Shown: one piece after another, positions 45,249-56,560 of the stretch
How positions within the stretch are numbered: the first letter of the stretch is position 1
Layout of the letters: each line of letters begins with the position of its first letter
The notes under the pieces: generated by a model
Told to the model about the DNA's origin: nothing
The model's database searches: none
What the model saw: the letters and a program-made list of their open reading frames with translations, nothing else
DNA from: Pictodentalium vernedei
Lineage: Eukaryota > Mollusca > Scaphopoda > Dentaliida > Dentaliidae
Reading direction: 5' to 3'
Length of the DNA: 64,000 nt
Assembly (NCBI GenBank): GCA_031216915.1
Contig: CM062292.1
Location: forward strand, 203,257,262-203,321,261
Translations under genes and position numbers: made by a program

Positions 45249-45303
45249 GATAATAATAATAACTCTTTGGCTGATTTGTCGCGGTCCTCATAAGAGAAGG
45301 CCA

Positions 45304-48300
45304 TCATTCCCCCTGCACCCCACCCCCTCTTCCCCTCCTCTCCTCCCAGCATTCAGATATAAACTGCTTAATAGTGTCCCTCACTTCCTCTTTTTCAATT
45401 TCTTCAATAAGTATTCCTGCCCTCTCCCTCGTGTCCCCCTTCAGCCATCTATCCTTTGTTTCTTCACCCCACTTCTGCATTATTCTTCCAGTAAATTTTA
45501 TTCTATGAGGTATATACTGTGGGCATTCCAAGAGAAAATGTTCCAGGGTCTCCACTACTCCAGAGTGGCACATTTGGCATCCCTTTTCCCCATCTCTCCC
45601 AATTTTTCCCCGAAGCTCCAGTGATCTTGATCTCAGTTTGAACAGCAGTGACCCTCCAAAGGTGCCATCTAGGTACTTCTCAAAAGCTGGCTTTTCTTTA
45701 TATTGTAACCCCTGCAGTGATCTTTTCACGCTAACCCCTGCTCGCCAGTTTCGATTGCAATCTTCCATGACTCTCTCTTTGACAAACCTTTTGCCTTCTT
45801 TCATTCCTACTTCTATGTTTGTGACCTCTATAGAGTAATTGTCCATTAGTTCCCTCACATGTTTTGACCACCCCGTTTTTATATTAGAATTCCAAATGGT
45901 ATCGAGCATCAATTTGCACCACCGGTTGTCAGGCAGGTTTCTCAAGTAGTTAAAGTAACACAGTTTTCCCAAATCTACCCTGTCCTTGATTTTCATCCAC
46001 CCAAGCTCCCCCCTTACTGCTTCCAAAGCTGCAGCATTACTCGACCCTGTTATCCATCTGCCGGCATCATTCTGAGTACTTTCCAACTTCTTAATAACGG
46101 TTTGGTTTAATGGAATCACGTCCGTGCCATACGTTATACTTGGTAAACCCACCCTCTCCCACAGTGTTTTCCCCACAAAGACCTTGTTGAAACTATTTTT
46201 CCCTAAAAGTTTTAGTTGGTTCAGAATTCTTTTCCCATTCAGAATCAGTTTGGCTGAGTAATTTCTGTACACCCCTCTTCCCGTTATATTTATGCTTACC
46301 CCTAGATACTCATACTCTCCCGTTTCTCCTACAGTGATTTGTTTGCTTTCCCCTTCGGGGAGTGAGAACTCCCCCACTCTCCATCTCTTCATCATATCTA
46401 CCTTGCGTCCAACGGGTATTACCTTGCTTTTATTTTCATTTAGTTCGAGCCGCCAAGTGTTCCCATATCTACCAACAATTTCCAGCAGTTTCTCTAGCCC
46501 CTGTTCAGTTCTAGACATTAACACCATGTCGTCCGCAAAGAATAAGCCTGGTATCTTCATGTCTCCAACATTTACCCCCTGCGCACTCTGAATTAGTTCG
46601 TCCCCTAAATCTTTAACATACAATGCAAACAAAATCGGTGAAAAGATACACCCCTGCTTGAGGCCTATATCCATAGGGACTCGTTTTGTAGTGATACTCC
46701 CTAGACTGAGTTGGCTTTGCACATCTGTATACAGTGCTTTCATGATTCCCACAAAGTCACCCCCCAGTCTGATGCCCTCGAGCTTTCGCCACATACCTTC
46801 CCTCCACACTCGGTCGTATGCTTTTTTCACATCTAGAAATGCCAGAAACATCTTTTTCTTTTCAGCCTTTGTCGATTCTATCAGTTGGGTGAGTGTAAAT
46901 AGGTGATCAGTGACTCTTTGTCCTTTCCTGAAACCATTTTGAATTTCTCCTAAAAAACCTTTCTCTTCAATAACTTCCTCTAGTCTACCGTATATGACCT
47001 TACAGAATACTTTTCCGATGTTACTACTAACTGATATCCCCCTATAGTTATCTAGAACTTCCTTATCCCCCTTTTTGTGTATGAACGACACCTTACTTTC
47101 CCTCCACTCTCTGGGGACCTCTTGCTTTCGCAGAGCCAGGTTGAAAAGGTTTGTCAGGACTTCAATAAGTGCCTCCCCTCCATTTTTGAGGAATTCGTTC
47201 GGAATTTCATCAGTCCCTCCCGCTTTACCATTTTTTAATTTCGAGACCACGTTCCGCACTTCTTCTGCCGTTATTTCGCTACATACACGATTGGATAGGT
47301 TCTCCTCCACCAGTGTATTTCTTTTTGGTGGGGACCCACTGCCCCATCGCCTATCGTTTATCTTTTCCCAGTGCTTGACTAACTCTGAAGCGATACAGCC
47401 TTTATCTTCTGTACTTTCCCCATCCACTTTGATACTCTGCACACTACTTTTCCCCCGTTTATTTACCCAGTTCCAAAATACGTTTGAGCTCGAACCCCCC
47501 GTTTTCTTTATTGTTCTGGTAAGACTGCAATTGCGCTCCTTCCTATTATTATTCTTTATCTCATTCACCTTTTTCCGTGCCAGTTCATATTCTCCTTTCA
47601 TTAGTCTCGTGTCATTGTTATCCACCCCTTTAAGCTTCCTACTTCTTCTGTAAGCAGCGCATTTTACCTTCATTAATTTTATAGCCTTTTTCAGTCCCTC
47701 GTTAACCCTGTATCCAAGCTCTCTCGTTGGGACCCTCACCCTTCTTATACAATCCTTCCCTGCCTCTGTTAGGCTATTTACTATGCCATCTGAAATACTC
47801 TGGACATTTGCATCCCTAGGTATACATTCAAGATTTGGTTTTAGTTTTTCCCGAAACTGCTTCCAGTCGGCTCCTTGTTTTAGTCCCCAAACTTCCTTGA
47901 AGGTATTTCTGTCTCTATTCGTCTTTTTGCCCATAATCTTAACTGTTATCAGGTTGTAATCACTACCCAAGTCATTTTTTCCCTCGTCATCTATTTCTAC
48001 ATCTATAACCTCCTTCCATACGCTAATGTCAGTGAGTATATAATCAATTATTGTTTTCTTATCGTTCCTCTCCCAGGTCCATTTACCCTTACATTTCGCA
48101 TCCCTCTTCAGGATCTTTAAACCAAGCTCTTTTGATAGGTCCAACATCTTCCTCCCATTCGTGTTAATTTTCCTATCACCTCCCTGTATGCCCTCCTCCT
48201 TATCCCCGATGTGCTCACTGAAGTCCCCCATTAGGACAATACTGAACCCTCTGCTTCCAAGCTCTGTGATATTCGATCTAAGAGTTGTATATATTGAATC

Positions 48301-48737
48301 ATTCCACTCGGGCTTACTTCATTCCACTGCTAAGTATACAACACCAACGGCAACACTCCTGCTTCCTAACTTGATTTTTGCCCAGACTATTTCGTTGGAT
48401 ACTGGAATCTGAGTCCTTGCTTCGTGAGATCTGTAATCAATGAGGGCTGTAATTCCTCTTTAGCGTAGATGCCAACAACCCCACCCCGTTTCTGACCCCC
48501 AGTTCGACCAGCTCCTATCCACACGCAACCCTTCATCTGATCAACCCGCTCACCCCGTCGTATCCACGTCTCAATTAGACCCATTATATCGAAGTCTCCT
48601 TCGTCCATCATTGTTGATATTTCGCTTACTTTCTTGTGCAGACCCTGGATGTTGCAGTACCCAAACTTAATGAATCTTTGTTTTTTTGTCATCGCTGGCA
48701 CATTATTATAACCCTGGTATGTCCCTGTATTGTGCAT
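45304..48737 (-). pseudogene. LINE ORF2: endonuclease, reverse transcriptase, Cys-His tail
   Basis: ORF2 starts at ATG 48737 with an APE-type endonuclease: CNIQGLHKK (metal-binding Asn), GLIETWI (Glu), then GDFSEH, IDYIL and GSDYN in the downstream frame. The long open block (48231-45304, 975 codons) holds the RT: AGGTDEIPNEFLKNG, VSFIHKKGD, YRGISVSS, LDVKKAYDRVW, GLKQGCIFSP and FADDMVLMS (catalytic Asp pair, about residue 566 of the block). Near the C-terminus is a C-x2-C-x9-H-x4-C knuckle (CQMC at residue 885 to ECPQY). Two defects are visible: a frame change between about 48387 and 48460, and an in-frame TGA at 48319-48321. The product nicks target DNA and reverse-transcribes the LINE RNA in place. 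It is otherwise near full length. Confidence 0.9.
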
Positions 48738-48781
48738 GTTTGTTGTTCTTCCTCTGTTCCCAGCATTTGTGCCCCTCTGGG

Positions 48782-49405
48782 TTATCGGCTGTGGTCCCCT
48801 ACCCCCCTTTTCTCCAAAAAAGGCCCAGCCACCTGTAAAATTTTTTGGCCCAACAGGTCTGTACCCATCCTACTTAAATGCAATCCGTCTCGCCCAAACA
48901 ACTCTCCTTGTCCCCAGAATGAATCCCAGTGGTCAATGAAATGTATTCCCAAGTCTTTGCAGTGCTCTTCCAGCTCCTCGTTTAGTGCCATAATCCGCGA
49001 GTTCCTCTCATTCCCACCACCCATAACGGGGAGCACCCCTGAAACGATAATCCGAGCATTCCTGCTAAGTAGCTTACTAATTAGGTCCTTGTATGTGTCC
49101 ACCAAACGAACTGATTTCCTCTCCCTGATGTTATTGGACCCCACATGTAGTACCACTACCGGATCAGACCCCGACCCAGCTACAATACCGTCCACTCTAT
49201 CCCCCAGGTCCTCCACTTTAGCCCCCGGAAAGCACAGAACTGTTCTATTTTTACTGTCCGGACCACAGACAACCTTGTCGATCCCCCGAACTATGCTACT
49301 TCCCGCAACCACCAACTTACTTTTGGTCCTCGCCCTATTTATCTCCTCTAGTCTCCTATTGTTTACAGCGTCCTCTTCCTCTCCACCAGCCCCACTAAAT
49401 GATGT
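48782..49405 (-). pseudogene. LINE ORF1: SGNH/GDSL esterase-like protein
   Basis: The open frame carries the SGNH hydrolase blocks in order: VVAGSSIVRGI (block I, catalytic Ser), PGAKVEDL (Gly block), VLHVGSNNI (Asn block) and GRDGLHLSRMG (D-x2-H catalytic pair). A short charged segment (NNRRLEEINRARTKSK) precedes the domain. The fold is shared with the esterase of CR1-group ORF1 proteins, whose exact role in retrotransposition is not settled. The stop lies 45 bp before the ORF2 ATG. No ATG opens this frame at the expected place, so the N-terminus is probably out of frame (see 49363-49707). Confidence 0.82.
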
Positions 49406-49707
49406 CTACTACATTTAGGAAAGATTAACTGAAGTTGCAGTATGTTATAGTAGAAACACTTAAGTGTATTTTTACTGCAAATCAAGTTTGCTGGATTTTT
49501 GAAGACATCATTACAATCCCGTTCCCATAATATTTTATTAAAATCCATATGAATTCCCATGGTGTTTTTACAGGAGTCCAGCAGAATCCTATACAATAGA
49601 TTGTTAAAAAGGCAGATACATTGGTCCCAATTAGAGATGAAAATGTTCCTCTCTTCTTCACCCCATCCCTTGAGTAGTTTCCCTGTTTCTCTGAACTTGA
49701 CTAGCAC
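49363..49707 (-). pseudogene. Possible N-terminal part of LINE ORF1
   Basis: An open frame of 114 codons (LVKFRETGKLLKGWGEEERNIF and following) overlaps the start of the esterase frame in another register. Its end, HLVGLVE, meets the EEEDAVNN segment of the esterase frame, which suggests a frame change near 49370-49405. I recognise no domain. It could instead be unrelated flank. Confidence 0.4.
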
Positions 49708-49709
49708 CT

Positions 49710-50095
49710 CAAATTTAACTAATTGAGATTTCCACCGGTGCTAAGACTCGCAATGTGATAATGTGAATCTGAGTACTTGAAAACAACTCATACCACATAA
49801 CTGTGGTCTTTTTGAAGCAGTGTGAGTTTATTTGTTACATCATTTCTCAAAATTAGCTTAAAAAAGCCACACATTTATGTGGAATCTCAGCACGTGAGAA
49901 AATCTCATACCATGTAACTATGTGGCCTTTTCGTAGCTATTTTGGACCAATAATGGACCAAATAAACTGATAAGAAATACAAGTGAATATTACAAAGCAT
50001 TGTCACCACTTTTTCAGGCGTGAAGCATGGACCTAAAAAATTTTGACACGGTGAGGTGAGAGTTGAAATTTTCGGACAAAATGCTGAAACCAAAC
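49710..50095. other. Unassigned noncoding stretch
   Basis: Contains two short partly similar segments with CTCATACCACATAACTGTGG and CTCATACCATGTAACTATG. Nothing else is recognised. Confidence 0.35.
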
Positions 50096-50099
50096 TCAT

Positions 50100-50510
50100 T
50101 AGGCCTAAAAAAGTTAAAAGTCTGTTTCTTAGGCCCTCCGGCATGGTCCTTTTGGCTGTCACATGCTCTCTTTTTATGACCAAGGCAAACTTAAAGAAAT
50201 AAAAATTAAATGTTTTATGTTTGATGATATTTAGTTATCAAGTTAATAAAAATGATAAATTTGTCCCTTGTGTGCAACAAGGCTTTGCAATGCTTTTCTG
50301 TAGATTATGAGGCCTAAAACATAACACAAACCACATGAATTTTTGATGGCAAAGAAATAATTAAAAAAATAAAAAATAAAATAAAAAATGCGCGCCAACA
50401 TGCAATTTTCCAAAAAGTTTTAATGAAGTATTTTAAGCCCCACAAAGAAGTTATCCTGAGAAACAGAAGATCTACTTTGTGGGGTTTTATACTTCATTAA
50501 AACATTAAGA
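50100..50510. mobile_element. Foldback MITE, CTGTTTCTCAGGCC family, copy 3
   Basis: It aligns with 16735-17130: GTCTGTTTCTTAGGCCCTCC, ATGGTCCTTTTGGCTG, ATGAGGCCTAAAACATAA and CCTGAGAAACAGAAGATC. The right end also carries a longer hairpin (50418-50506) with arms TTTTAATGAAGTATTTTA and GCCCCACAAAG pairing with their complements. Confidence 0.75.
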
Positions 50511-50816
50511 AATAAAACAGATTGGAAACATTCATTTATTATTTTATTATTTGAAAGAATTATTTTCATTTAACAAAAGTAATGCCTTAAAAAATAATAA
50601 TACATGCACACAAAGTTTTTCTGTGTACTGTCATACATTTCATGAGTACTTTCATACACAGGATATATGCAACATAAGGGTATGTTTGCATAATGAATCG
50701 GGCCCTGCGAACCACATATTTTTTATTTGAATCGATTCTGAAATAAAATAGTGTCTATTATTCAGAATCGAATTGAATACAGGCATCTTAATGTCACGAC
50801 TGATAAAATACTCCAC

Positions 50817-50865
50817 CTACATCATCAAGGCATGCCTTTGTCAAAGGCATGCCTTGATGATGTAG
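50817..50865. repeat. Perfect 23-bp-arm hairpin
   Basis: CTACATCATCAAGGCATGCC at the left pairs perfectly with GGCATGCCTTGATGATGTAG at the right around a 3-nt GTC loop. It may be the centre of a foldback MITE or a small hairpin RNA, but there is no evidence of transcription. Confidence 0.85.
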
Positions 50866-51910
50866 TTGGAATATTACCCAGTAAGGATTTTTGTTAAAAA
50901 ACAAACGGGTGCAAGAATTCTGTATTGGTACTGCATGGAGCAAGCTGTTAGCAACCATAAGCTTATCGTCAATGTTGCTTGGGAACTTTAAATTTCCTTT
51001 GAGCAGTGGTAGGGCCTATTGAAGCTGGAATTAGCATGGATGATGACATGGGTACAGATTATTTTTATGTTTATATAACTGAAGTTACAATCAATCTCTA
51101 TTTTCAACATTATTTATGTACAATTTCTATATCAGCTGTACACTTTAGATGACTAAGATGACTGATACTAAGTGAAATTCCAGTGAAAAGATTCAAATCG
51201 AACCGAACCAACTTAGGATTCAAAATCAAATCAAATCTCGAAGCTTTTGCAGGGCCCTAAGAATAAGATTTGTGGTTTCACCAAATGATCAACATTTTTT
51301 AAATTAGTGGCTTTCAGAGAAAATGTTGGCTTTCAAGCAACCAATAACTTTCTGAAGGTAACAAACATCTCCTACATGATCGGGTGGGGGGGGGGGGGGG
51401 CAACTACCCCCTCTCCTAGCCCCCTCTTTGCCAGGCCGGAACCTTTTGTTGCCAATAATTATTTGAACAAATGAAACATAATTTTCCTAATTGAATCACT
51501 GGAGGTTACAGAAATATGACCATATTGTCCCTTGAGTGAAACGTCACCATCTGCAATGACTTTGTTTTGCAGATGGAACTTTGTTGCATTAAAAGGATGA
51601 TATTCATGGTGCAGAGTTACATACAAAATTACAGGGTTTATATTTCAAGATTCCTCCAGAAGGATGAGACTGATTATAGAAGATATCTCTGTTAATTCAC
51701 CCAAAATGCTTATGTATCCTTCTTGAAGAAATGCAAAACTTTTGTCAAACCCTCATTTATGTACTGGTATGTACAAATGGTATTGCTCGTAAAATATTGT
51801 ATTTTATTTTAATTTTATGTAAAAAAAGTAAATAAAATTCTATTACCAGGAAACAGAAGCTTGTTTTTTTTTCTTGTGCATACTTGGTCAAGATAATGGC
51901 AACTATTTAT
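50866..51910. other. Unassigned noncoding stretch
   Basis: No gene or repeat family recognised except a G-run near 51386 with a C-rich complement downstream. Confidence 0.35.
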
Positions 51911-51914
51911 ATTT

Positions 51915-52020
51915 ACTTATTGGTGTTTAAGGTTTAAGGTCACATACTTATGCACAATGGCTAAGGGTGACCATGACAGTTTTACAGGTGGTAGAAGCCA
52001 GATTAACCGGAGTGTTCTTG
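51915..52020 (-). repeat. Truncated SINE copy
   Basis: GGTCACATACTTATGCACAATGG and CATGACAGTTTTACAGGTGG match the 3' portion of the SINE at 55288-55655. The rest is missing. Confidence 0.65.
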
Positions 52021-52307
52021 GAATGTCCTGCAGGCCTGAAATAAGCAGTGTGACATTTGCAGAATGAGGTTCCTAGAGGGTGAATTTAGTTTAAACAATA
52101 TTTATTTCAAGAATATATAATAAAAATTGTTACATACATTGATGTGGATTCGGCAGGAAGCTATAAGCTTATACAAGGCCGTTTCCACCGAAACCATATT
52201 TGTCTGGTTTTATTTAAGAAACTTGCAAAATATAAATTTTCTGTCAGTTTTTGACCACAATGTAGGTTAAAGTATTAAGTACACCAAAATTCTTGGAAAT
52301 AAATCCG

Positions 52308-52442
52308 TTATCCTTGTGTTTTCTAGGGTGTATGGGAATTTACACTGGTTTGGGAACTCATACACCCTTCGGCTTCACCTCAGGGTGTATGAGTTCCCAA
52401 ACCAGTGTAAATTCCCATACACCCTGGAAAACACAAGGATAA
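52308..52442. repeat. 135-bp near-perfect hairpin, about 61-bp arms
   Basis: TTATCCTTGTGTTTTCTAGG at the left mirrors CCTGGAAAACACAAGGATAA at the right. The arms continue through GTGTATGGGAATTTACACTG and GGTTTGGGAACTCATACACC with only one or two mismatches, around a 13-nt loop CGGCTTCACC. This is the strongest hairpin in the window. Confidence 0.9.
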
Positions 52443-53040
52443 CTAATGTTGTTATTCCCCCACTTTGAAGAAGTGTGGATGTACATCTGTATAATGGAGC
52501 AATAATGTATGTAATTGTCCATATTTCTGTCCAACTGTACCAAATTCTTCTATGCACAATTCCTCCCAACATTTATGAAAAATTTTGATAAACTTGTTCA
52601 CATGTGACCAATAACAAGTGGAGATGTGCTTATTCCCAATTTTTTTCATATTCCTGTGGAAATTCTTGGGTGTGCAACTCCTATATTTATTCTAGGAATT
52701 CTCTCAAATGTGACACCCGCATGCAAACTGGCACATAATCCAAAATTTCAGCCCATAATAATTTTAATCAAGTACTCTGTACTTGATCTTAGATTTAATA
52801 CAGCTGTCTTCTTGTAATTCATGCAACACAGATGATTTGATTTTGACAAATCTTTTTACACATGATGACCAGCAAGAGGACATGTGCATATTTTCAAACT
52901 TTCTTTATTTCACCCAATTTGTCACTAACATTCAGTGACAGAACTTCTCTTAACCATGTTCATGTTCGTCGAGCATCCTGAATCCTCCAGCTCTTCTGAA
53001 TATCATGTTAAGTAAACGCTTCTCTGGAATTTAATTTTTT
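52443..53040. other. Unassigned noncoding stretch
   Basis: No supported gene. Short frames here lie across the foldback or have no domain. Confidence 0.35.
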
Positions 53041-53345
53041 CAACTCAACCGACTGATAGTCAGTATGAACTAGTGCCATCACTTTGCGTCTATTGTTTGT
53101 CCATCTGTGGTCATCTGCCTTTTGCAATTTTCCAAATCAATCTTTTTCAGAACCATTGGCCCAAGTCCAACAAAACTTGGCACAAATTACTTGGCATAAA
53201 TTTTCTTCGAAGTTTGTTTAATAGAAGATGCTGAATCTGATGTGATAGGACATGCCCGAAAGGCCTAAAATTCATTAAGAATCTTCTCTTGAATCACCAG
53301 TGCAACTTCCTTTAGTGATGGAGATTCACAAGTTTGTCCAGCGAA
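53041..53345. mobile_element. Degenerate Helentron-like fragment
   Basis: ACCGACTGATAGTCAGTATGAAC resembles the folded 5' end of the element at 53711 (CCTGACTGAAAGTCAGG). AACCATTGGCCCAAGTCCAAC and AAACTTGGCACAAA are typical inner sequence of that family. Worn, boundaries unclear. Confidence 0.4.
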
Positions 53346-53710
53346 GGTTTCTCTGTCAGTATTTAGTTATCAGCAAATAGATACGTGCAGTCATCCCAAT
53401 TTTCAAGTTTCTACATTTTTTCAACGATGTTCTCTTTTCTTGCAGATCGGTTCAATATTGTTGAAATTCTTGTCAGCACAATACCATTTAGCTTTGTCGA
53501 ATTGAATTCCGAGAAACATTTTTACATCTCCGCAAGCCAGAACGCATTTGCATACTTCAAAATGTCCAATTGCACCTTTTGAATCCAAATTATCTCATTT
53601 TCAACTGAGATAAACTATGTGATAATGACATTAACAAATAACATTTTACGTTACATAATGATCAAACCGGCCAGCATGATTCACAAAAATCGTCCTTCAA
53701 GTTTTATTAG

Positions 53711-54808
53711 CTTACCTGACTGAAAGTCAGGGTGAGCTTTTCTGATCACTTTTCGTCCGTCGCCTGCTGTGAAGGTGGTGTTTGGGCCTTTTTCTCCCAA
53801 ACCACTGGCCACATATTAATGAAATTTCATGTGAGTGGGGGTTATATAAAGGCATTTTGATTTTTTGTCAAATTAGGTTTCGGCTCATATTGAGCAGAGG
53901 GATGGGGCAAAAATGCTCCAATTCTTAAAAAATCTTCTTCTCAAGAACCAGCAATAGCAGAGACTTGATATTTGGTATGCAGCTTCCTTTTGAGGTGTAG
54001 ACTCAAGTTTGTTCAAGAGAAGTTTGTCGGGCATTATTTGCCTTCGTTATGGGAGGGGCCACACCTAAAATTTCTATTTTTACAACCGTCAGGTCGATTT
54101 GAACCAAATTTTATATGAGATGATAATGGGTCATAAGTAGTTGATTGATGCCAAAAAAATTTTCTCATTGCCCCGTGGGAACCTCGGGAGCTAAAAATAG
54201 GAAAAACCTTAAAACTGCCATATCTCCAAAACTACACGGCACAGGGAATTCTTATTTTGTATAAAGCTTACTTTTATACAGTGGAATAGAATGGTTAAAA
54301 AAAATCCCTATCGGTTTGATCACAAGGTACTTTTTTCAGGACTTTGAAAAAGTGCTGAGTCAGCACTTTTTAACACTACAGGCAATGGGAAAAAGATTAA
54401 AAAATCTTCTTCTCCAGATCCAGCAGGCAAAATCTTTTGATATTTGGTATGCAACATAGTGGGGTGGATCTGATTCAAGTTTGTTCAAATCGGCCCCCTG
54501 GATTCATATTTGGGCTCACTATAGAAGCCCGAATTCGAACTTAGTGTATTTCAGGCAAATTTCTTAAAAAATCTTCTTCTCCAGATTCAGCAGGCAGAAT
54601 CTTTTGATATTTGGTGTGCAACATTGTGGGGTGGATCTGATTCTTTAAAAATCTTCTTTTTTTTTAGATCCTCAGGTCAGAATCTTTGGATATTTGGCTT
54701 TAGCTTTTCTTAGGAGGAGCAGATGCAACTTGTTGAAATCAATTCTCTGGGTTAATATTTAGGCTACCATGTCAGGTGAGCGCCCTCAGGCTCTGTGGGG
54801 CTTCTTGT
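53711..54808 (+). mobile_element. Helentron-like nonautonomous element (HINE) 5
   Basis: It starts with GCTTACCTGACTGAAAGTCAGG, a self-complementary 5' end, followed by CGTCCGTCG. The core has related segments (AAAAATCTTCTTCTCCAGATC, then GATATTTGGTATGCA) at about 53930, 54400, 54567 and 54645. The end repeats TCAGGTGAGCGCC and closes GGGGCTTCTTG before TT. Folded ends and a CTTG terminus before TT suggest the same class as the CTAG-ending elements here. Confidence 0.62.
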
Positions 54809-54829
54809 TATTTTATTGTTTTCAGCAAC

Positions 54830-54980
54830 AAACACCATATAACCCCTCAATGGAATGCACTTCTTGCGTCCATTCCAATGAGTGTGTCGTAAGCTATGTT
54901 TTTGAGGTAAAAGATGAAACTTTGAAGTATTCACGACCCTTTTTGCAAGTGTCGTTATTCCTGTTGGGTAATGGGTTAAC
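54830..54980. mobile_element. TTAA-type MITE fragment
   Basis: CCATATAACCCCTCAATGGAATG and CATTCCAATGAG with GTTTTTGAGGTAAAAGATG match the hairpin module of the 35688 element. The right end GGGTAATGGGTTAA (to 54980) matches its terminus. The left end is not recognised. Confidence 0.5.
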
Positions 54981-55026
54981 GTATTATATGGCTATTTGGA
55001 TTCCTATCCATATATCTTCTACACAA

Positions 55027-55028
<2 letters not shown>

Positions 55029-55074
<46 letters not shown>
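55029..55074. repeat. (AT)n microsatellite
   Basis: About 22 AT dinucleotides. Confidence 0.95.
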
Positions 55075-55077
<3 letters not shown>

Positions 55078-55287
55078 GCACACCCAGGTGTCGTACAAAC
55101 AGTCTCTGGGCATGTAGCTAAATTTTTACTAAGAGACCTTGTGAAAACAGCAACCTAAGGTAATAGTCTCAAGTTGAGAAACGCTCTAGACGGGTTGTCT
55201 TCCCTTCTGCTGTCCTTGGATCCTGAATCACTTGTGTCAGATAGCCTTCCTGGAACTGTGAGAATTTCATCATTAGCTTTGTAAACC

Positions 55288-55655
55288 ATTATTTATTTAT
55301 TTATTTGTGTTTAAGGTCACATACTTATGCACAATGGCTAATCGAGACCGTGACAGTTTTACGGGTGGAGGAAGCTAGAGTACTCGGAGAGAACCACCTA
55401 GCATCGATGAGCAACTGTCAGCTCCTCAACATTCTAACTCTGTTCAAGCTCTGCTGAAGCAGGGTTACAGCTGCTGAAGACGTGAACCATCGACGTGCAG
55501 TACGCCTTACTACACGGCGTCATCGTGCCCCTGTGTAGGGAACCGGAATAAAGTGCCTTGCCCACGGACACAACGCGGGTCGGCCCGGACGGGGATCGAA
55601 CTCGGGACCTCTAGCATAAAGTCCAACAGCCTGTCACTGTGCGACCGTGCTCCTC
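55288..55655 (-). repeat. tRNA-derived SINE
   Basis: On the minus strand a tRNA-like head carries the B box GTTCGATCC (complement of 55593-55601) with GTCGCACAGTGACAGGCTG as a possible A-box region. It is followed by a conserved core GTGTCCGTGGGCAAGGCACTT and a body ending in an (AAAT)n tail (complement of 55291-55307). This order is standard for tRNA SINEs mobilised by a LINE. It is close to full length. Other partial copies lie at 51915 and probably at 37375. Confidence 0.82.
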
Positions 55656-56560
55656 TGTAAACCATTTCAATTCTTTTTATAGTAGGTAGCGTCTTGGAGG
55701 CAGTGCTGCCTCAGCCAGTTGGACGGCATCTCTCCGGCTATGTGTGGTAGCCAACATTGATCACAGCCTGAACCCCTCTCTGGTCTAACTAATCAGGGAA
55801 AGCCTCCAAATTAGGCTGTGGAGCTGTGCGCACTACATCTCAGTTGATGCTTCTTGGGATGTTCGTCTGATCCATCCTCTCCAACATCCAGTCCCGGTTT
55901 TTCTCCACCCCGTCGGGAGAGGCTATGGCAGGTGTGGGCGCTAACACTCTTGCTCCCCACCTCCTTAGCCAAACATCGGGTTGGGGCAAACACCGGGGAT
56001 AGGGTGATCCGTTCCGAAGGATCTAAAACCTGCTGCCAATGCTCTTTTTAGGATGGTAGGCTAAGTAGCCTTGTAGCATGTACAGGGTTTTCCCCCTTGT
56101 CTCTCCATCGGCGGCGAGAGCAACTGAGGGAAGGTACTTGATCCCAAGGATGCAATCCAGTCAGAATTCAATCCCGTAGTCAAGGTCGGTCTCATCGGAC
56201 TGTTGGGGTCCAATTTTGTTCTTTAAAGTGCTTACCAATCCAAGCTGGGATCAATGCGTGGCAGCGTTCGTGAAATTTCCAATTGCGTATCTGTGCTAAA
56301 CCAGCGTCAATGTCTGTGCATGGTGCTTCTGACGGCGATCTGGTCATCCTGTTTCTTGGATGACTGAAACACTGTAAACTCTAAGGTTGTACTTCACCTG
56401 TGCCTTAGAATATGCCTGGTAGCAGGCACGTATGTGGACAACATCCCTAACATGGAATTGAGGCGCATTCGATTATGAGTAGTAGAGCATGTTCAGATCT
56501 ACCCCGGTTACCAGGACCCCGGGGTCCGACCGCGACCTCAGGGTCATTGACCCCCGTGCC
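55656..56560. other. GC-richer unassigned segment
   Basis: This stretch is visibly richer in G and C than its surroundings and has no supported ORF. It may be part of an unrecognised transposon (for example a LINE 5' region), but I cannot place it. The frame at 55854-56051 has no domain. Confidence 0.35.

Larger units (their letters stand above)
45249..49707 (-). mobile_element. LINE (CR1/L2-like) with esterase ORF1
   Basis: This minus-strand non-LTR retrotransposon has an SGNH-esterase ORF1 (about 49405-48782) and an endonuclease-RT ORF2 (48737-45304). A 3' UTR of only about 40 bp ends in a (TTA)4-like run (45249-45264). Esterase ORF1 proteins are known from CR1/L2-group LINEs, so I assign it there tentatively. 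The 5' limit is uncertain, and a 114-residue frame at 49363-49707 may be the start of ORF1. It has few defects and is probably a fairly recent insertion. Confidence 0.85.

Noticed and set aside
45638-47653. Several + strand open frames (for example 47075-47653, 192 codons)
   Set aside because: They are antisense shadows of the long LINE ORF2 on the minus strand and show no domain.
54769-55158. 129-codon frame with an alternating I-Y stretch
   Set aside because: It runs through a MITE fragment and the (AT)n microsatellite. The I-Y run is the microsatellite translated.
55560-55655. Possible tRNA gene from the GTTCGATCC B box
   Set aside because: No cloverleaf is evident, and the segment continues into a SINE core and (AAAT)n tail.
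55854-56051. 65-codon frame in the GC-richer segment
   Set aside because: No domain, no supporting signals and an overlapping antisense frame of similar length.
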